DNA of 64,000 bases from Clarkia xantiana subsp. parviflora (Eukaryota > Streptophyta > Magnoliopsida > Myrtales > Onagraceae). Position numbers and translations under genes: made by a program. The notes beneath the pieces were generated by a model that searched no databases, was not told the origin of the DNA, and saw nothing but the letters and a program-made list of their open reading frames with translations. The first letter of the stretch is position 1; each line of letters starts with the position of its first letter. Below are positions 1-10,882 of the stretch, in pieces. The DNA is taken from the NCBI GenBank assembly GCA_036873135.1, contig JAPTYO010000002.1, positions 50,710,204 through 50,774,203 of the forward strand. The letters are read 5' to 3'.

Positions 1-1143
1 CCGAGGAAGGACAAGCGGGAGGATCATCACATTCCTCTCAATAGTTCTATGGCTGCCGTGTTAACGGTGATGGATCGACAGGGTATCTCCAGGTACCCCC
101 CGAAGAAGGAAGGAGAATTTTTGGGAGCTCGCACCGATCGTTACTGTCGGTTCCACCGCGCCAGCATTCACGACACTAACCATTGTCGGGAGTTGAAGAA
201 GGAGATCGAAAAGCTGATCCAGAAGGGGAAGCTTAAGGAGTTTGTGGCTGGGAGGCGGAGTCGATCCCGCTCCCGATCTCGATCGCGGTCCCGTTCCCGA
301 TCCCGCGATCGGTCCCCAAAGAAGAAGAAGTCTGAGCCGGAGTCTTCTGGTGTCCGTAAGGAGAAGCGGGGCACCATTAATGTGATTCATGGAGGATTGG
401 CTGCAGGAGGTGATACCACAGCCTCTCGGGAAGTCTATGCCTCTAGAATTTCCGCTGCTGTGGTGCTAGGCAAGAGGACCCGATCCTGGACCGTGAAGGA
501 AGAGATGGTGATTTCCTTTTCAGCGGAGGACCTGGTAGGTGTGGAGACTCCACACGATGATGCTTTGGTCGTGACCCTGGACGTGGATGGGTACGAGATG
601 AAGCGAATTTTGATCGACGGAGGGAGCTCCTCCGATATTCTGTTTATGGATGCGCTGGAGGCCATGGGGAAAACGAAGAAGGACCTGAAGCAGGTGAACT
701 TCCCGATGGTTGAATTCTCTGGTTCTACCTCCTATCCGCTGGGAATGATCACCTTACCAGTGGAGTTCGGTAGTGGGTGGAAAGCGGAGAGGAGGAATGT
801 GGAGTTCGTGGTGGTTGAGTCCGCGGGGACCTATAATGCGATTATCGGGAGAACTACCATCAACCCGCTGATGGCAGTTGCCTCGACTGTTCACCAGAAG
901 ATGAAGTTCCCGACTGACCACGGAGTAGGGGAGGTCAAGGGCGACCAGGTGGCTTCCAGGAAGTGCTATGTTAATGCCACCCGAAGGAGAATACGGGAGG
1001 CTATGACTATCCTCCAGACCGTTGCTGATCCCAGAGAGGAGTTTGGGCGTCCCGCCCCTATGGAGGATTTGAAGGAGGTCGAGATTGACGGACCTCAGAG
1101 GAAGGTGAAAATCGAGTCCGCCCTGTCTGACGAGAGGGCCTGA
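1..1143 (+). pseudogene. gag-pro: Gag C-terminus and aspartic protease of G0
   Basis: The frame is open from base 1 and the fragment enters in the middle of Gag. A CCHC-type knuckle (YCRFH..., then HDTNHC) lies around 150-190. It is followed by an unusually regular Arg-Ser dipeptide tract and a basic patch at about 255-335. The protease follows, with the active-site motif LIDGGSSSDIL at about 610-645 and the flap-side motif YNAIIGRTTINP at about 832-866. The reading frame ends in TGA at 1141-1143. The related copy in G3 continues from this point toward RT without a stop, so this is a nonsense mutation and not a natural domain end. The protease would process the Gag-Pol polyprotein in the virus-like particle. 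Confidence 0.88.
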
Positions 1144-3255
1144 GAATTGATTGAGCTGCTGAAGGAGTTCAAGGAGCTGTTTGCCTGGTCCCCGAGTGAC
1201 ATGTCAGGAATCAGCCCCGATGTGATTGTGCATGAGCTGAAGATTGATCCCGCGATCAAGCCTATGGGCGTCCGATGGGCGCAGACAAGAGGATCACGAT
1301 CCAGCAGGAGGTGGGCAGGTTGCTCAATGCTAGATTTATCAAGGAGCTCCGATTCCAGACTTGGGTCGCCAACCGGTTCTGGTGAAGAAGAGCAATGGGA
1401 AATGGCAGATGTGTGTTGATTTCCGCGACTTGAATAAGGCTTGCCCGAAGGATTGTTACCCGCTTCCGAGGATCGACCAGTTGGTGGATGCCACGTCGGG
1501 ACACGAATTGCTGAGCTTCATGGATGCTTACTCTGGCTATAATCAGATCAAGACGGCTAAGGAGGATGCCCCCGACACTGCCTTTTATGCTGATAGTGAC
1601 ATTATCACTACGATGTCATGCCCTTTGGATTGATTAATACCGGGGCAACTTATCAAAGGATGGTGAAAAAGCTGTTCGGGGACATGCTGGGGAAAACCAT
1701 GGAGGCTTACGTGGACGATATGCTGGTAAAGTCCCGACAGGCCGAAGATCATGTAAGCAACTTGGCGGTGGCGTTTGAGCGGATGAGGCTTCATCAAGTT
1801 TGTTTTAACCCAGCCAAGTGCGCCTTTGGAGTGCACTCGGGGAAGTTTTTGGGCTTTATGGTAAGCCAAAGGGGAATTGAGGTGAACCCCGAGAAGCTGA
1901 GGGCAATCGAGGAGATGCAGTCTCCGACGAATCATCGGGAGGTGCAAGTGCTGAATGGCCGACTAGCTGCAATGAATCGCTTCCTGTCTAAGGCAAGCGA
2001 CCGATCCATGCCAATTTTAGAAGTGCTGAGGGCCAACAAGAAATTCGAGTGGACTGCCAAGTGTGAAGAGGCATTCCAGGCACTCAAGCAGCACCTCCGT
2101 ACCCTCCCACCATTGGCTAAACCGATTCCAGGCGAGCCGCTCTATCTATATTTGGCTGTTTCTGAGTTTGCTATTAGCTCTGTGTTAGTGAAGATTGTCG
2201 AGGGTAACCAAGTCCCCGTTTATTATGTAAGCAAGGCATTTGCCAAATCTGAAATGAATTATCCCGCCGTTAAGAAGTATCTTTTTTCGTTGATCATTAC
2301 TGCTCGGAAGCTGAGGCCTTACTTCCATGCGCATGAGATTACTGTGTTGACGAATCAGCCTTTGAAGCATTTTTTGAACTGACCTGATGCGTCGGGGAGA
2401 TTAGTGAAATGGGCAGTCGAGCTTAGTGAGTTCCGCATTCACTTTGCTCCGAGAACGGCTATTAAAGGTCAGGCTTTGGCGGATTTCATAGCAGAGTCTA
2501 CAGCCCCCGATCTGGAAGAAGCGGGTCCTATAGAGGGGGCAAACATGGAGGTCCCGATAGCAGAGCAACCAGAAATGGCAGAGCAATCAGAACAGCCAAA
2601 TGAGGAAAATACTTGGGAAATGTACACTGATGGCTCTTCGAGTTCAGACGGATCAGGAGCAGGGTTCGTATTGATACCACCTGGCGGAGGCGAGCCCCTT
2701 CGATATGCTTAGGCCTTAACGTTTAGGGCCAGCAACAATGAAGCTGAGTATGAGGCTCTTATCACAGGCCTCAAAATTGCCAAAGGTACGGGAGTTGGTC
2801 ACTTAAGGGTGAAATGTGACGCTAGCCTGATTGTGAATCAAGTCCAAGGACGATATGAGGCAAAGAGCCCGGTGATGAGAAAGTACCTTCGTGAGGTGCA
2901 AGTCTTGAAGGAGAGTTTCAAAAGTTTCGATATTGAGGCAATCTAGAGGGAGGAAAACGCGGAAGCGGATGCCTTAAGCAAATTTGCCTTGGGGGCACCC
3001 CTCGAGGAAAATCGGAAGGTGCACTTCTTGGAGAAGGTGATCTTGTCGACCACCGATCCATCGGAGGTGTGTGCCATTGAAGCAGGATCAGAGGAGGAGC
3101 CCACTTGGATGACCCCGATGGCTGCGTACCTGACCACGGGGGCAGTCCCCGATGATGAAGTAGTAGCTGACAGGATACGCCGGATCGCGGTTAATTACGT
3201 GGTGGTGGACAATCAGCTATACAAAAATGGGTGGTTCTCAACTCCTTACTTGAAA
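1144..3255 (+). pseudogene. pol: Pol remnant of G0: RT, RNase H, archaeal-type RNase H
   Basis: The RT N-terminus begins at about 1150. A small rearrangement near 1263-1285 shifts the frame. RT resumes with WQMCVDFRDLNKACPKDCYP (about 1400-1460) and loses one base near 1605. It continues with MPFGLINTGATYQRM and the catalytic YVDDMLVKS (about 1708-1735). The conventional RNase H spans about 2130-2380 and ends in TGA at 2380-2382. The archaeal-type RNase H starts at EMYTDGSSSSDGSGAGF (about 2620). It has a stop at 2710-2712, continues past NNEAEYEAL and KCDASLIVNQV, and has another stop near 2944. The fragment ends at FSTPYLKC, just before the integrase zinc finger, where G1 inserted. At least four stops and two frameshifts make it a pseudogene. 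Confidence 0.88.
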
Positions 3256-3914
3256 TGTTGGATCACGGTTGGAACTCCGGTACGGTCTTAACGGAAATCC
3301 GAAATCCTTCGCTCCACGTAATCCTGCAAGAAGGGAATAGACCGGGCGGTGACCCAGAATCCCTCTCCAATGCTTAAATGAGAATCCCGTGGCAGGCAAG
3401 GCAAGCAAAAGTATCAGTATGTAGGTGCGTATATGTGATCTGAGGTAACTTCCTCCTTTATATAGGAGAGGAGTTACCCCAGTTACCTGATGAACTGCCA
3501 GGGCAGTTAGCCCACGTTCCGCTTATCTCGGCCACTTGCCCACGTTCCGCTTATCTCGGGCCACTTCCCCACTACTCTGATAGTGGGCGTGTTTCTCGGC
3601 CTCAACCTCTGATAGCAAGTCCCGACCAATATCGGGGACTCCAGAGTTATCTCATTAGGTCACCGCTCGGGGCCCCTCGTCATCGTGACAGGGCCAATCG
3701 TTCTTAGGGATTCAATATCGGGGCTACTTAAAGGCATATTATCGGGAGCGTCCAGCTCGCATATCGGGACCGACCTTGTCAGGACCCTTCACCATCGCGA
3801 CCCATCTTGTCGGGACCCTTCGCATTGGTCTTCATGACCTCTTTTAGGGCCCAGTGGGCCTATTCACCGTTTACTCGTCGTTAAAGGGCCTAACGGCTAT
3901 AGAGAAACCCATCA
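3256..3914 (-). repeat. 3' LTR of G1 (659 bp)
   Basis: It begins TGTTGGATCACGG on the plus strand, the complement of the LTR end CCGTGATCCAACA seen in G3. It ends in CCCATCA, the complement of the LTR start TGATGGG. It carries a TATA-like TATATAAAGGAGG on the minus strand near 3456-3468 and short repeats built on CCACGTTCCGCTTATCTCGG (about 3512-3560), which correspond to the U3 repeats in G3 and G5. It is clearly diverged from the 697-bp LTRs of G3 and G5. Confidence 0.9.
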
Positions 3915-3931
3915 TTTTCTCCCAAGACATG
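3915..3931 (-). promoter_or_regulatory. Polypurine tract of G1
   Basis: On the minus strand this reads ATGTCTTGGGAGAAAA directly before the LTR start TGATGGG. It matches the TGTCTTGGGGGCAAA tract of G3. It would prime plus-strand DNA synthesis and fixes G1 as a minus-strand element whose 3' LTR lies at 3256-3914. Confidence 0.8.
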
Positions 3932-4147
3932 AGGGACTTACAGTTTGTCGTGTCTTTCAACTCCCGACCTCCCGATATCGGTATCGGAGGCTTTTCCCTT
4001 GACAAAATTTATTAACACGGATCTTCTCGTCCACGATTCCTCGATACCTCGGGGATAGTCACCAAATCCGAGAAGACTTTTCGGTTACTCGGCCATTAAA
4101 TGCAGCGGGTAACGAAGCGACGGCTTGGGTTCTCGTGTCTGCTTTTT

Positions 4148-4166
4148 CTGAAAAAGCACTTTTCAG
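4148..4166. promoter_or_regulatory. Inverted repeat upstream of the G1 antisense gene
   Basis: CTGAAAAAGCACTTTTCAG is a near-perfect dyad about 120 bp upstream of the TATA box of the antisense gene. A dyad occurs at the equivalent place in G3 (40848-40865, perfect) and, degenerate, in G5 (58108-58126). Conservation across three copies suggests a binding site. Function is inferred. Confidence 0.45.
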
Positions 4167-4282
4167 GCCGTTTCATCATTAACGTCTCTTTCCATTCTGC
4201 CCACTTTTATCTCAACGACTCGGATTGAAACGTTTCACCTTCAACGGTCCAGATTACAATGTCCTTTCGACTATCCCTTCTC

Positions 4283-4290
4283 CTATAAAA
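4283..4290 (+). promoter_or_regulatory. TATA box of the G1 antisense gene
   Basis: CTATAAAACCCT stands about 160 bp before the ATG at 4451. The same box with CTATAAAACCCT context is found before the antisense gene in G3 (40731-40724, minus) and G5 (58242-58249) at almost the same distance, so the gene appears to have its own promoter inside the element. Confidence 0.65.
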
Positions 4291-4450
4291 CCCTCAATTC
4301 TGGGCACTGTCCTTCTTTCTCTTTTACCGTTTCATTCTCTGCGATTTCAGAAGCTCTGCAACTTCGAAAGCTCAAGTTCTTCTTCGGCTTCCTGTTTTCC
4401 GATCAGTCTTCCGGCGACCTTTAAGATCATCCTTTTCGCTCCAATTCATC

Positions 4451-7277
4451 ATGTCTGGTAAGACTTCCTTCTCTGATGTTAGCGTAGCTTTTCCCTTGTA
4501 TTTGATCAGTTTGCTTGCATTTTTCCGAAAACCCACCACGCCTTTTCTTGCCATGGATAATTTTCAGACAGCGGATCCAGTTCTGAGGGGAGAAAACCCT
4601 TCAACTTCGATTACGCACCCAATGAAATCTCGGTGATTGCCTGATGATGCAGCTCTCCGAGAAAGATTCATCACCTTAACCTGAGAGCCTCGCCTTCCTT
4701 ACTCTCGCTACCGTGCCTTGAGCGACCCTATGGTCACTCGTCCCGAGGAAGGGGAGGTATTTGTCTCCACCGGACAAATATCGGCGGGGATCCGATCCCC
4801 TTTTGTGGGAATTTGGTCGAGATGTGGGCCCATTACAAGACGCATCCGACTACCTTCTCCCCCCACGCCATCCGCGTGTGGAATGCTTTTCAAGTCCTCT
4901 GCTTCCGACAAAAGTGGGTCTACAGCCTCCAACTCTTCCGGACCTTCTAAGGAATGAAGTGCAATGAGGCTGGGGTTTGCGCCTTCTATCCTCGGGTGCC
5001 TAAATGGAATAACCAGCAGCTTGCGCGGTGTAGTTGGACCAGCGACACCTGGAAGGTTGTCAGGGTTCGGGGGCTCCTCATTGACACAGGGTCCGACAAC
5101 AGCGGGTGGAAGAGGAACTACTTCTTCATTAAGAACAGTTCTATCCCATGGCCCCGATGGGAGGTTGAAGCGGACTCTCCTCCCGCTTATCACACCTATT
5201 CCGATGAAGATTTCCAAATACTTCACTGCATCCAGCTTTACCGTTGGGGGGAATCTTACACCCCCCTCGACGCTAACTCCCTCAAGGAGCGGGACCTGGT
5301 GGATGTCGGGATCCGCCTCCTCGATATGATCTCCGGGGGTCAACTCCACGACGGCCCCTCCAATATGGTTCCTTGGGTAATATTTCTGATCATGTCTCTG
5401 TTTTCCATTGTTTGCAGCTAAGAAGGTATCACTGCTGACCAATATCCTCCTTAAGCAGGGAGAGACCGACGCTGTCCAGCGCCCCGCGCGGAAGAGGAAG
5501 TCAGCAAAGAAGGCCACCGCTTCGTCGGCATCTCCCTCCGCGGAGAGGACTAAGCGGACCCGAGTAGAGGAGATGGACAGGCTCTTCAATGTCCAAAATG
5601 CCGAAGAAGGTAAACAGCTCCGCCTAGCTATTAAGTCGTACAGGAAGCAAATTCCTAAGGAGTTAATCCCCTCCAGCACGGAAGCCAGAATCAGAGAGAT
5701 CAAACGCATCCTCCGAGGGGAAACTCCCCGCATCCTCAAAGAGGGTTACTACAACTACCACGTGAAAGACCAATACCTCTCCCGATGCGTCATTTGGTGT
5801 AAGGATCCTGACCAACTTCCTGACTATCTTTCTGAAGCATCTCATCCTCCAAGTGCAGGTCAATCGGGAACTCAGTCGGGGGTTGGAGCTTCAGCAGGGG
5901 CACCACGTTCCGGTGCTCAAGTTGGAGAAGGTCTCCCTCAACTTCCTGCCCCGATAGGATCGGGGGCTGAAGAAACCCCGACAGGCGATCAGTTTCGTCG
6001 AGTGGAAGATCTGGAATCCTCCGAGGAGACAGGCGAGGGCCTCGCCTTGGTTCGTCGTCGGGGGACGAGGCAGTCCCCACTGAAGACAACCTCCAGGGGG
6101 CTGCCCCCCTCATCTCCTTCGCAGCAGCACTCGCCCATTCACAGCTTGACTCCCTCTGGGTCCCAAGGCGACTCGGAGATACGCACCTCCAAGACTCCAG
6201 TCGGTCCTCCTCCTCTCCCCTTGGACGGGAGCTTCTACAAGGTCTACGACCCCGACCAGGAGGCGGCTCCCTGGACCCCGATCCAGACGCTGCAAGGAGT
6301 CCAGCTCCGACAGGGTGATACATACCCGGAGCTGGGTCTGCATTTGGTGGCAGGCTCGGTTCTGCCGTCTCTGAAACTTCTGCTCTCCCTGGCTCGGGAG
6401 GACATCCACGCGGATATCCGTGGAATGGCCATTCGTCGGGTGGAGGTAAGGTTCCTATTTTCACCCTTTAATCGATAAGGCAGGATATTCATGTGCTAAC
6501 CTTTTCCTCTTTTCTTCGCAGGAGATGGCGGACATAAACCGCTGCTTCGGGTACATCCTGGCCCTCGAGGATGCTCTGGAGCAGGAGCGGGCCAAGGGGG
6601 CTCCCGCGGTTGTAGCCAAGCTAGAGGAGGATATCGCCGCTTCCGAGTCTTCGAGGGGAAAATTGGCTAAGGAGCAGGCCCTCCTTAATCGAAAGACCCG
6701 GGACCTCCAAAAGCAGGTTCAGGACTTCGAGGGGCTGCTGAAGCGGGAGCAGCAGGAGCGGAAAAAGGATGCGGAGGCTCGGGACAGACTTGTCCTCGAG
6801 AAGAAGGCTCTGGAAGACGCCAAGGCGAGGCTGGAGCGGGAAATTGCTGAGGTCCCTGCCAAGCTAGCCGAGGCTGAGACCAAGGGTCGGGAAGATTATC
6901 GGGGGTCTGAGGACTTCCAAGCTGACGCGGTGAAATTCTGCACCACAGAGGTGGAGAACACCCTCTTCAACGCAGTCGAGGAGCTCCATCTGGAGTATGG
7001 CGACGCCATTAATTTCGATAAGTCTGCGACTCTCGCCCCCTTTGCGAAGAGGTATTTCGACCTCTCGGAGGAGAGTGATGAGGGCAACACCCCCGCGGGT
7101 ATTGAAGACGTGGCGGAGCTTCCAAGTGCCGATCTCCCGACAGTTGATCCCCCAATAATCGACCCTCCAGCAACTGAACCTTCACTGACTGACCTCCAAG
7201 GGTCCGGTCCTGTGGAGCCTTCTACCACAGATCTCGTGGATCCTGCTTCCGCCGATGCTGACGAGGACCAAGCTTAA
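4451..7277 (+). pseudogene. Antisense spliced gene of G1 (PF04195-like 'putative gypsy type transposon' protein)
   Basis: The gene lies on the strand opposite to G1 gag-pol. The inferred exons are 4451-4457 (ATGTCTG), 4568-5376, 5423-6445 and 6522-7277. Introns carry GT...AG ends (GTAAGA...TTTTCAG, GTAATA...GCAGCTAAG, GTAAGG...CTTCGCAG). At the second join only the second AG keeps the frame. Exon 2 encodes the PF04195-like region (HPTTFSPHAIRVWNAFQVLC). Exon 3 holds a basic, NLS-like stretch (ARKRKSAKK) and a low-complexity Pro/Ser/Gly middle. Exon 4 is a long coiled coil (about 6522-6900) with a Pro/Asp/Thr-rich tail. Exon 2 has a frameshift near 4800 and a stop at 4948-4950, so this copy is dead. 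Homology to PF04195 is my recognition, not a search result. Function is unknown; a nuclear role is possible. Confidence 0.72.
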
Positions 7278-7377
7278 TGCTCTATCTTTATAGTCCTTGT
7301 AATTTTTCTCTCTTTGTAATGAATCCTCGGGCCTTTGAGCCCTCACAAATATCAAACTATTTTAGTTCTGATTTATC

Positions 7378-7783
7378 GTTGCACTTCTTAAAGCGACTTA
7401 ACTATGCCACTTAAGGCGATTTAGCACGTCACCTAAGACATTTCAACACATCACTTAAGACGATTTAGCCCACACCACTTAAGGCGATTTAATCGTGCCA
7501 ACTAAGGCAATTCAATTCGCACCACCTAAGGCGACTTAGCCACACTTAGAAGAAATCTAAGAACCACGCACCACTTAATGCGACTTTGCCACTTAAGGCC
7601 ATTTACTTGCACCACTTACACTTAGAATAAATCTAAGAACAATCTGATCGGAACAAACGATAGATAACTTGCACCACTTAAGGCAACTTAATAACATCGT
7701 GCACCACTGAAGGCGACTTAATAACATCGTGCACCACTGAAGGCGACTTAATAACAACTTGCACCACTAAAGGCGACTTAATA
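7378..7783. repeat. Tandem array of about 20-bp units, G1
   Basis: Units built on CACCACTTAAGGCGACTTA are repeated about 15 times with variation. The sequence includes the hairpin-forming CTTAGAATAAATCTAAG and a variant. The array sits between the 3' ends of two convergent genes, the antisense gene (ending 7277) and integrase (ending 7784), as in G3 and G5. It may serve both as a 3' region; that is inference. Confidence 0.85.
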
Positions 7784-9353
7784 TCAAACATGACATTTCT
7801 TCAAGTGTTCACCACTGAAAGAATGCCTCAATACTTTGCCATCGAGGTCTTCCAACTTATACGCATTTGGAGCTGGCATCCCCACGACCTTATAAGGTCC
7901 TTCCAATTTTGGCGACATCTTGTTGATCCGATCCAAAAGGGTGAACTCGTTCCGACGCCAAACCAGTTCTCCGACAAAGAACTGTCGGGACTTATCTCGC
8001 CGATTGTAATATCTGGCCGTCGCCAAACGCATTCGAGCCTGGACTTCATCGGTATCCCACCTCTTTTCCTCGAGCAAGTCCAATTCCAGACGTCTCATTT
8101 CATCATTCGTCAAAGGCTCGTAGTACCTCATCCGATGGGACGCCACAGCTATTTCCACGGGAGCAACTGCCTCTGTGCCATAAACAAGGCCAAACGGAGT
8201 CTCCCCAGTTGATCGTTTGGGTGTCGTTCTAACAGCCCAAAGCACATTTTCCAGATCGTTCAGCCATTTTCCCTTCAAGGCAAAGACCCTTTTCTTCAGG
8301 CCATCCATCACGATTTTGTTGGCTGACTCCACCTGTCCATTAGTTTGAGCATGATGGACAGAGGCTGTCCGATGCTCGATATTCTGCTCCTCCAGATACT
8401 CCTTCACTTGAGCCCCGTTAAACGGAGGACCATTATCGCTGATCAACACCTTAGGAATCCCGTATCTGGATATAATATGGGTCTGGAGAAACTTGACGAT
8501 TTGGTTCCCCGTTGTCTTGGCCAATGCCTTAGCTTCTATCCATTTTGAGAAATAATCAATGGCTACAAGCAAATATTTGCACTGACCTTTTTCTTGTGGG
8601 AGGGGTCCCACCAAGTCGATACCCCACTGCGCGAAGGGCCAAGCACTCTTGATGGACGTCAGATTAGCAGTCGGAGCCACGATCGGACTAACATCGTCGC
8701 CTCCTTGCTCATCGAAGGCCAGTAATAGCCCAAATTCAGCACTTTCCGCGCAATGGATCGGGCACCTTTGTGACAAGCCGCGACCCCTTCGTGCACCTCC
8801 CTAAGGATCCGATTTGCATCGGGCTCAGCCACACATTTCAAGTAAGGAGTTGAGAAACACCCCTTTTTGATAGCTGATTGTCAACCACCACGTAATTAAC
8901 CGCGATCCGGCGTATCCTGTCAGCTACTACTTCATCATCGGGGACTGCCCCCGTGGTCAGGTACGCGGCAATCGGGGTCATCCAAGTGGGCTCCTCCTCC
9001 GATCCTGCTTCAATGGCACACACCTCTGATGGATCGGTGGACGACAAGATCACCTTCTCCAAGAAGTGCACCTTCCGATTTTCCTCGAGGGGTGCCCCCA
9101 AGGCAAATTTGCTTAAGGCATCCGCTTCCGCGTTTTTCTCCCTCGAGATTGCCTCAATATCGAAACTTTTGAAACTCTCCTTCAAGACTTGCACCACACG
9201 AAGGTACTTTCTCATCACCGGGCTCTTTGCCTCATATCGTCCTTGGACTTGATTCACAATCAGGCTAGCGTCACATTTCACCCTTAAGTGACCAACTCCC
9301 GTACCTTTGGCAATTTTGAGGCCTGTGATAAGAGCCTCATACTCAGCTTCAAC
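7784..9353 (-). pseudogene. pol: Integrase and archaeal-type RNase H C-terminus of G1
   Basis: On the minus strand, 9353-8840 encodes the end of the archaeal-type RNase H and the linker (KCDASLIVNQVQGRYEAKS, later EADALSKFALGAPL). A frameshift follows after DNQL. The integrase then has the HH half of its zinc finger (HEGVAACHKGARS). A deletion near 8690 removes the CxxC half and shifts the frame. The catalytic core is uninterrupted: GIDLVGPL (first Asp), ISDNGPPF (second Asp) and NGQVESANK (Glu). The C-terminal domain ends HLKKCHV at 7784. Without the zinc finger this integrase would not work. No chromodomain follows, as expected for the Tat lineage. Confidence 0.88.
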
Positions 9354-10163
9354 CCTAACTCAGCTTCATTTTATTTTTGACAGGATTTATTTACGAAAGG
9401 GAATCAACGTTCTGCGGGCACTACAACACTCCTAACAGATGAGTAGCACAATGCCCATCGTTTACACCGGTCGCACGGAAAACCTCGTATGAACTATTCA
9501 GAGACGGAGACAGTGATTGAAGACTGAAATGTTGATCCTATTAGATGGCAATACATTAGCAGGCACCCTCCCATTCCGGCGAGTGGGAGCTGTTAGCATG
9601 TGGTGACATGGCGCTGTAATTGGTAGCCTGTCAATGTTAAGGAAATTACCTAAGTTAATTAGGTAATCGTCATATTAGGTTAATTGGGTCAGACCCAATA
9701 CCTAATTGACATGGGAGGCCCAAAATTGGGCCTTCCCCTTAATAAGCATGGTTCGGCCGAACCATGTACCACATTGGATGGAATTAACTTTTGCCCACTC
9801 CACCAATGCTATATATAGGGGGTCTCCTAAGGGGTTTAACACATCAATCAAATTAATAAGTCCCTCCATTGAGGAACTTGGGAGTAACCCTCTCACCCTT
9901 AGTTGAGATTTTCTGTGCACATCAGTCTGAGGTTCTGTCCCCGTTGAAGAATCGATCAGAGGATATGCTGTGGAGCTTATACCGCGTAGGAATTCTTCTC
10001 ACGAAGAACTTGTACGAGCTCCGACCGGAGGATCAAAACTCCCTCCACAATGTTCTTGGGCAGGAAAGCTATTGAGGTATGTGTATATTATTCCGCTGCG
10101 TAATTAGATTACATACTAGTACACGTTTAGCATTCCGTAGTATTACGTCCCCGTAATCCAACA
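9354..10163 (+). mobile_element. C0: 3' end of a Ty1/copia element
   Basis: The stretch 9369-9590 matches the end of the long 3' region of C1 (GGGAATCAACGTTCTGCGGG, then ACAGATGAGTAGCAC) and ends in the purine tract GAGTGGGAGC. A complete LTR follows. Everything upstream of the 3' region is missing at the junction with G1. The LTR is followed by copia leader sequence without a primer binding site. Either C0 inserted into the leader of C2 (candidate TSD CAATA, 10164-10168), or this LTR is the 5' LTR of C2 with its PBS deleted. Confidence 0.75.
9591..10163 (+). repeat. Copia LTR of C0 (573 bp)
   Basis: It starts TGTTAGCATGTGG and ends GTAATCCAACA, matching the LTRs of C1 at both ends. A TATA-like CTATATATAGGGGG lies near 9810-9823. 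The purine tract GAGTGGGAGC directly upstream marks it as a 3' LTR. Confidence 0.88.
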
Positions 10164-10514
10164 CAATATTCACAAGATAATTGTGTATATTAACTATCAA
10201 TATATCTAGCAAAATATTAGGGAACTAGATAATATTGATAATATAGTTGCCTAAAAAATTGAGAAAATCTATATTATTGATGAAATATATATCCCTAAAT
10301 ATTCAATCATGACAATAATATATTTTCTAAAAGATATATATTGTTGATTGATTATATATCTCTAAATATAGAATCTTGACAATAAATATATATATCCTAT
10401 TGGTCCTAAATATATATATATATGTGAAGAAAATTGGACATTATTTAATAATTAATTGTTACTTGGTGGCCAAGTTATGTTTTTAGTGGACTTTAAACAC
10501 TATTTGGCCCACAA

Positions 10515-10860
10515 GTAATAATTCGGCCCGAACCCTATGAGTTATGGACCGATCCAATTTTAGCACATCCGGGTCGGGTCAACCAACCCGGAACACCATG
10601 TGAACCGGACCGGACCGGTCTTACCGAACCGAACTGGGTTCGAATTACACGGGTTGAACCGGAGCGGGTCAAACGCCGAGTTTTCTCAATCGGTCCGACC
10701 CATTCGGGTCGGTCCAGGGCAAATAATATGGGTCAAACCGACCCGGTTTGAGTGACAAACCGAACCGAAACCTATTTTAAACCGAACCGGTCCGGCAGAA
10801 CCATTTTACCGAACCGGACTGGTTCGAACCGGTCTGAACCGAACCGGAATTAATACGAAC
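10515..10860. repeat. Degenerate CCGGTTCGGTT-type repeats in the C2 leader
   Basis: The stretch is packed with variants of GGTTCGGTTCGG and its complement AACCGAACCGG, interspersed with CGGGTCGGGTC. Similar tracts occur at the same place in the leaders of C1 (about 12370-12600) and C3 (about 50625-50900), so they belong to the family and not to the insertion site. Confidence 0.7.
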
Positions 10861-10877
10861 CAAATTAATTAATTAAA

Positions 10878-10882
10878 ATAGG
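10878..10882. repeat. Target site duplication of C1 (left copy)
   Basis: ATAGG lies directly before the 5' LTR of C1 and is repeated directly after the 3' LTR at 19317-19321. The restored site AAAATAGGATG matches the C1 leader at 12638-12648, so C1 landed in the homologous leader of its relative C2. Confidence 0.9.

Larger units (their letters stand above)
1..3255 (+). mobile_element. G0: Ty3/gypsy Tat-lineage element, partial
   Basis: The sequence opens inside gag and runs through protease, reverse transcriptase, RNase H and the archaeal-type RNase H to the start of integrase. It stops at 3255, where the reverse-oriented LTR of G1 begins. No LTR of G0 itself lies in the window. It is closely related to G3 and is colinear with it from about 32892. 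The coding region has several stops and frameshifts, so this is an old, inactive copy. The 5 bp before the G1 LTR (TGAAA, 3251-3255) would be the target duplication, but its partner is lost. Confidence 0.9.
3256..9353 (-). mobile_element. G1: Ty3/gypsy Tat-lineage element, 5' half deleted
   Basis: The order on the minus strand is archaeal-type RNase H fragment and integrase (9353-7784), tandem array (7783-7378), antisense gene (plus strand, 4451-7277), polypurine tract, then the 3' LTR (3914-3256). The element inserted into G0. Its gag, protease, RT and 5' LTR are missing: at about 9353 it passes directly into copia 3' sequence of C0 at a junction carrying a short duplicated filler. It is the same family as G3 and G5 but more diverged. 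Confidence 0.9.

Noticed and set aside
61..390. Minus-strand ORFs opposite the Gag RS tract (also 168-377, 33071-33271)
   Set aside because: They are reverse reads of the Arg-Ser codon repeat. The plus strand carries the recognised Gag in frame.
1585..1947. Minus-strand ORF opposite G0 RT (and equivalents opposite G3 pol)
   Set aside because: Shadow of the RT frame. Its product has no recognisable domain and sister copies do not conserve it as such.
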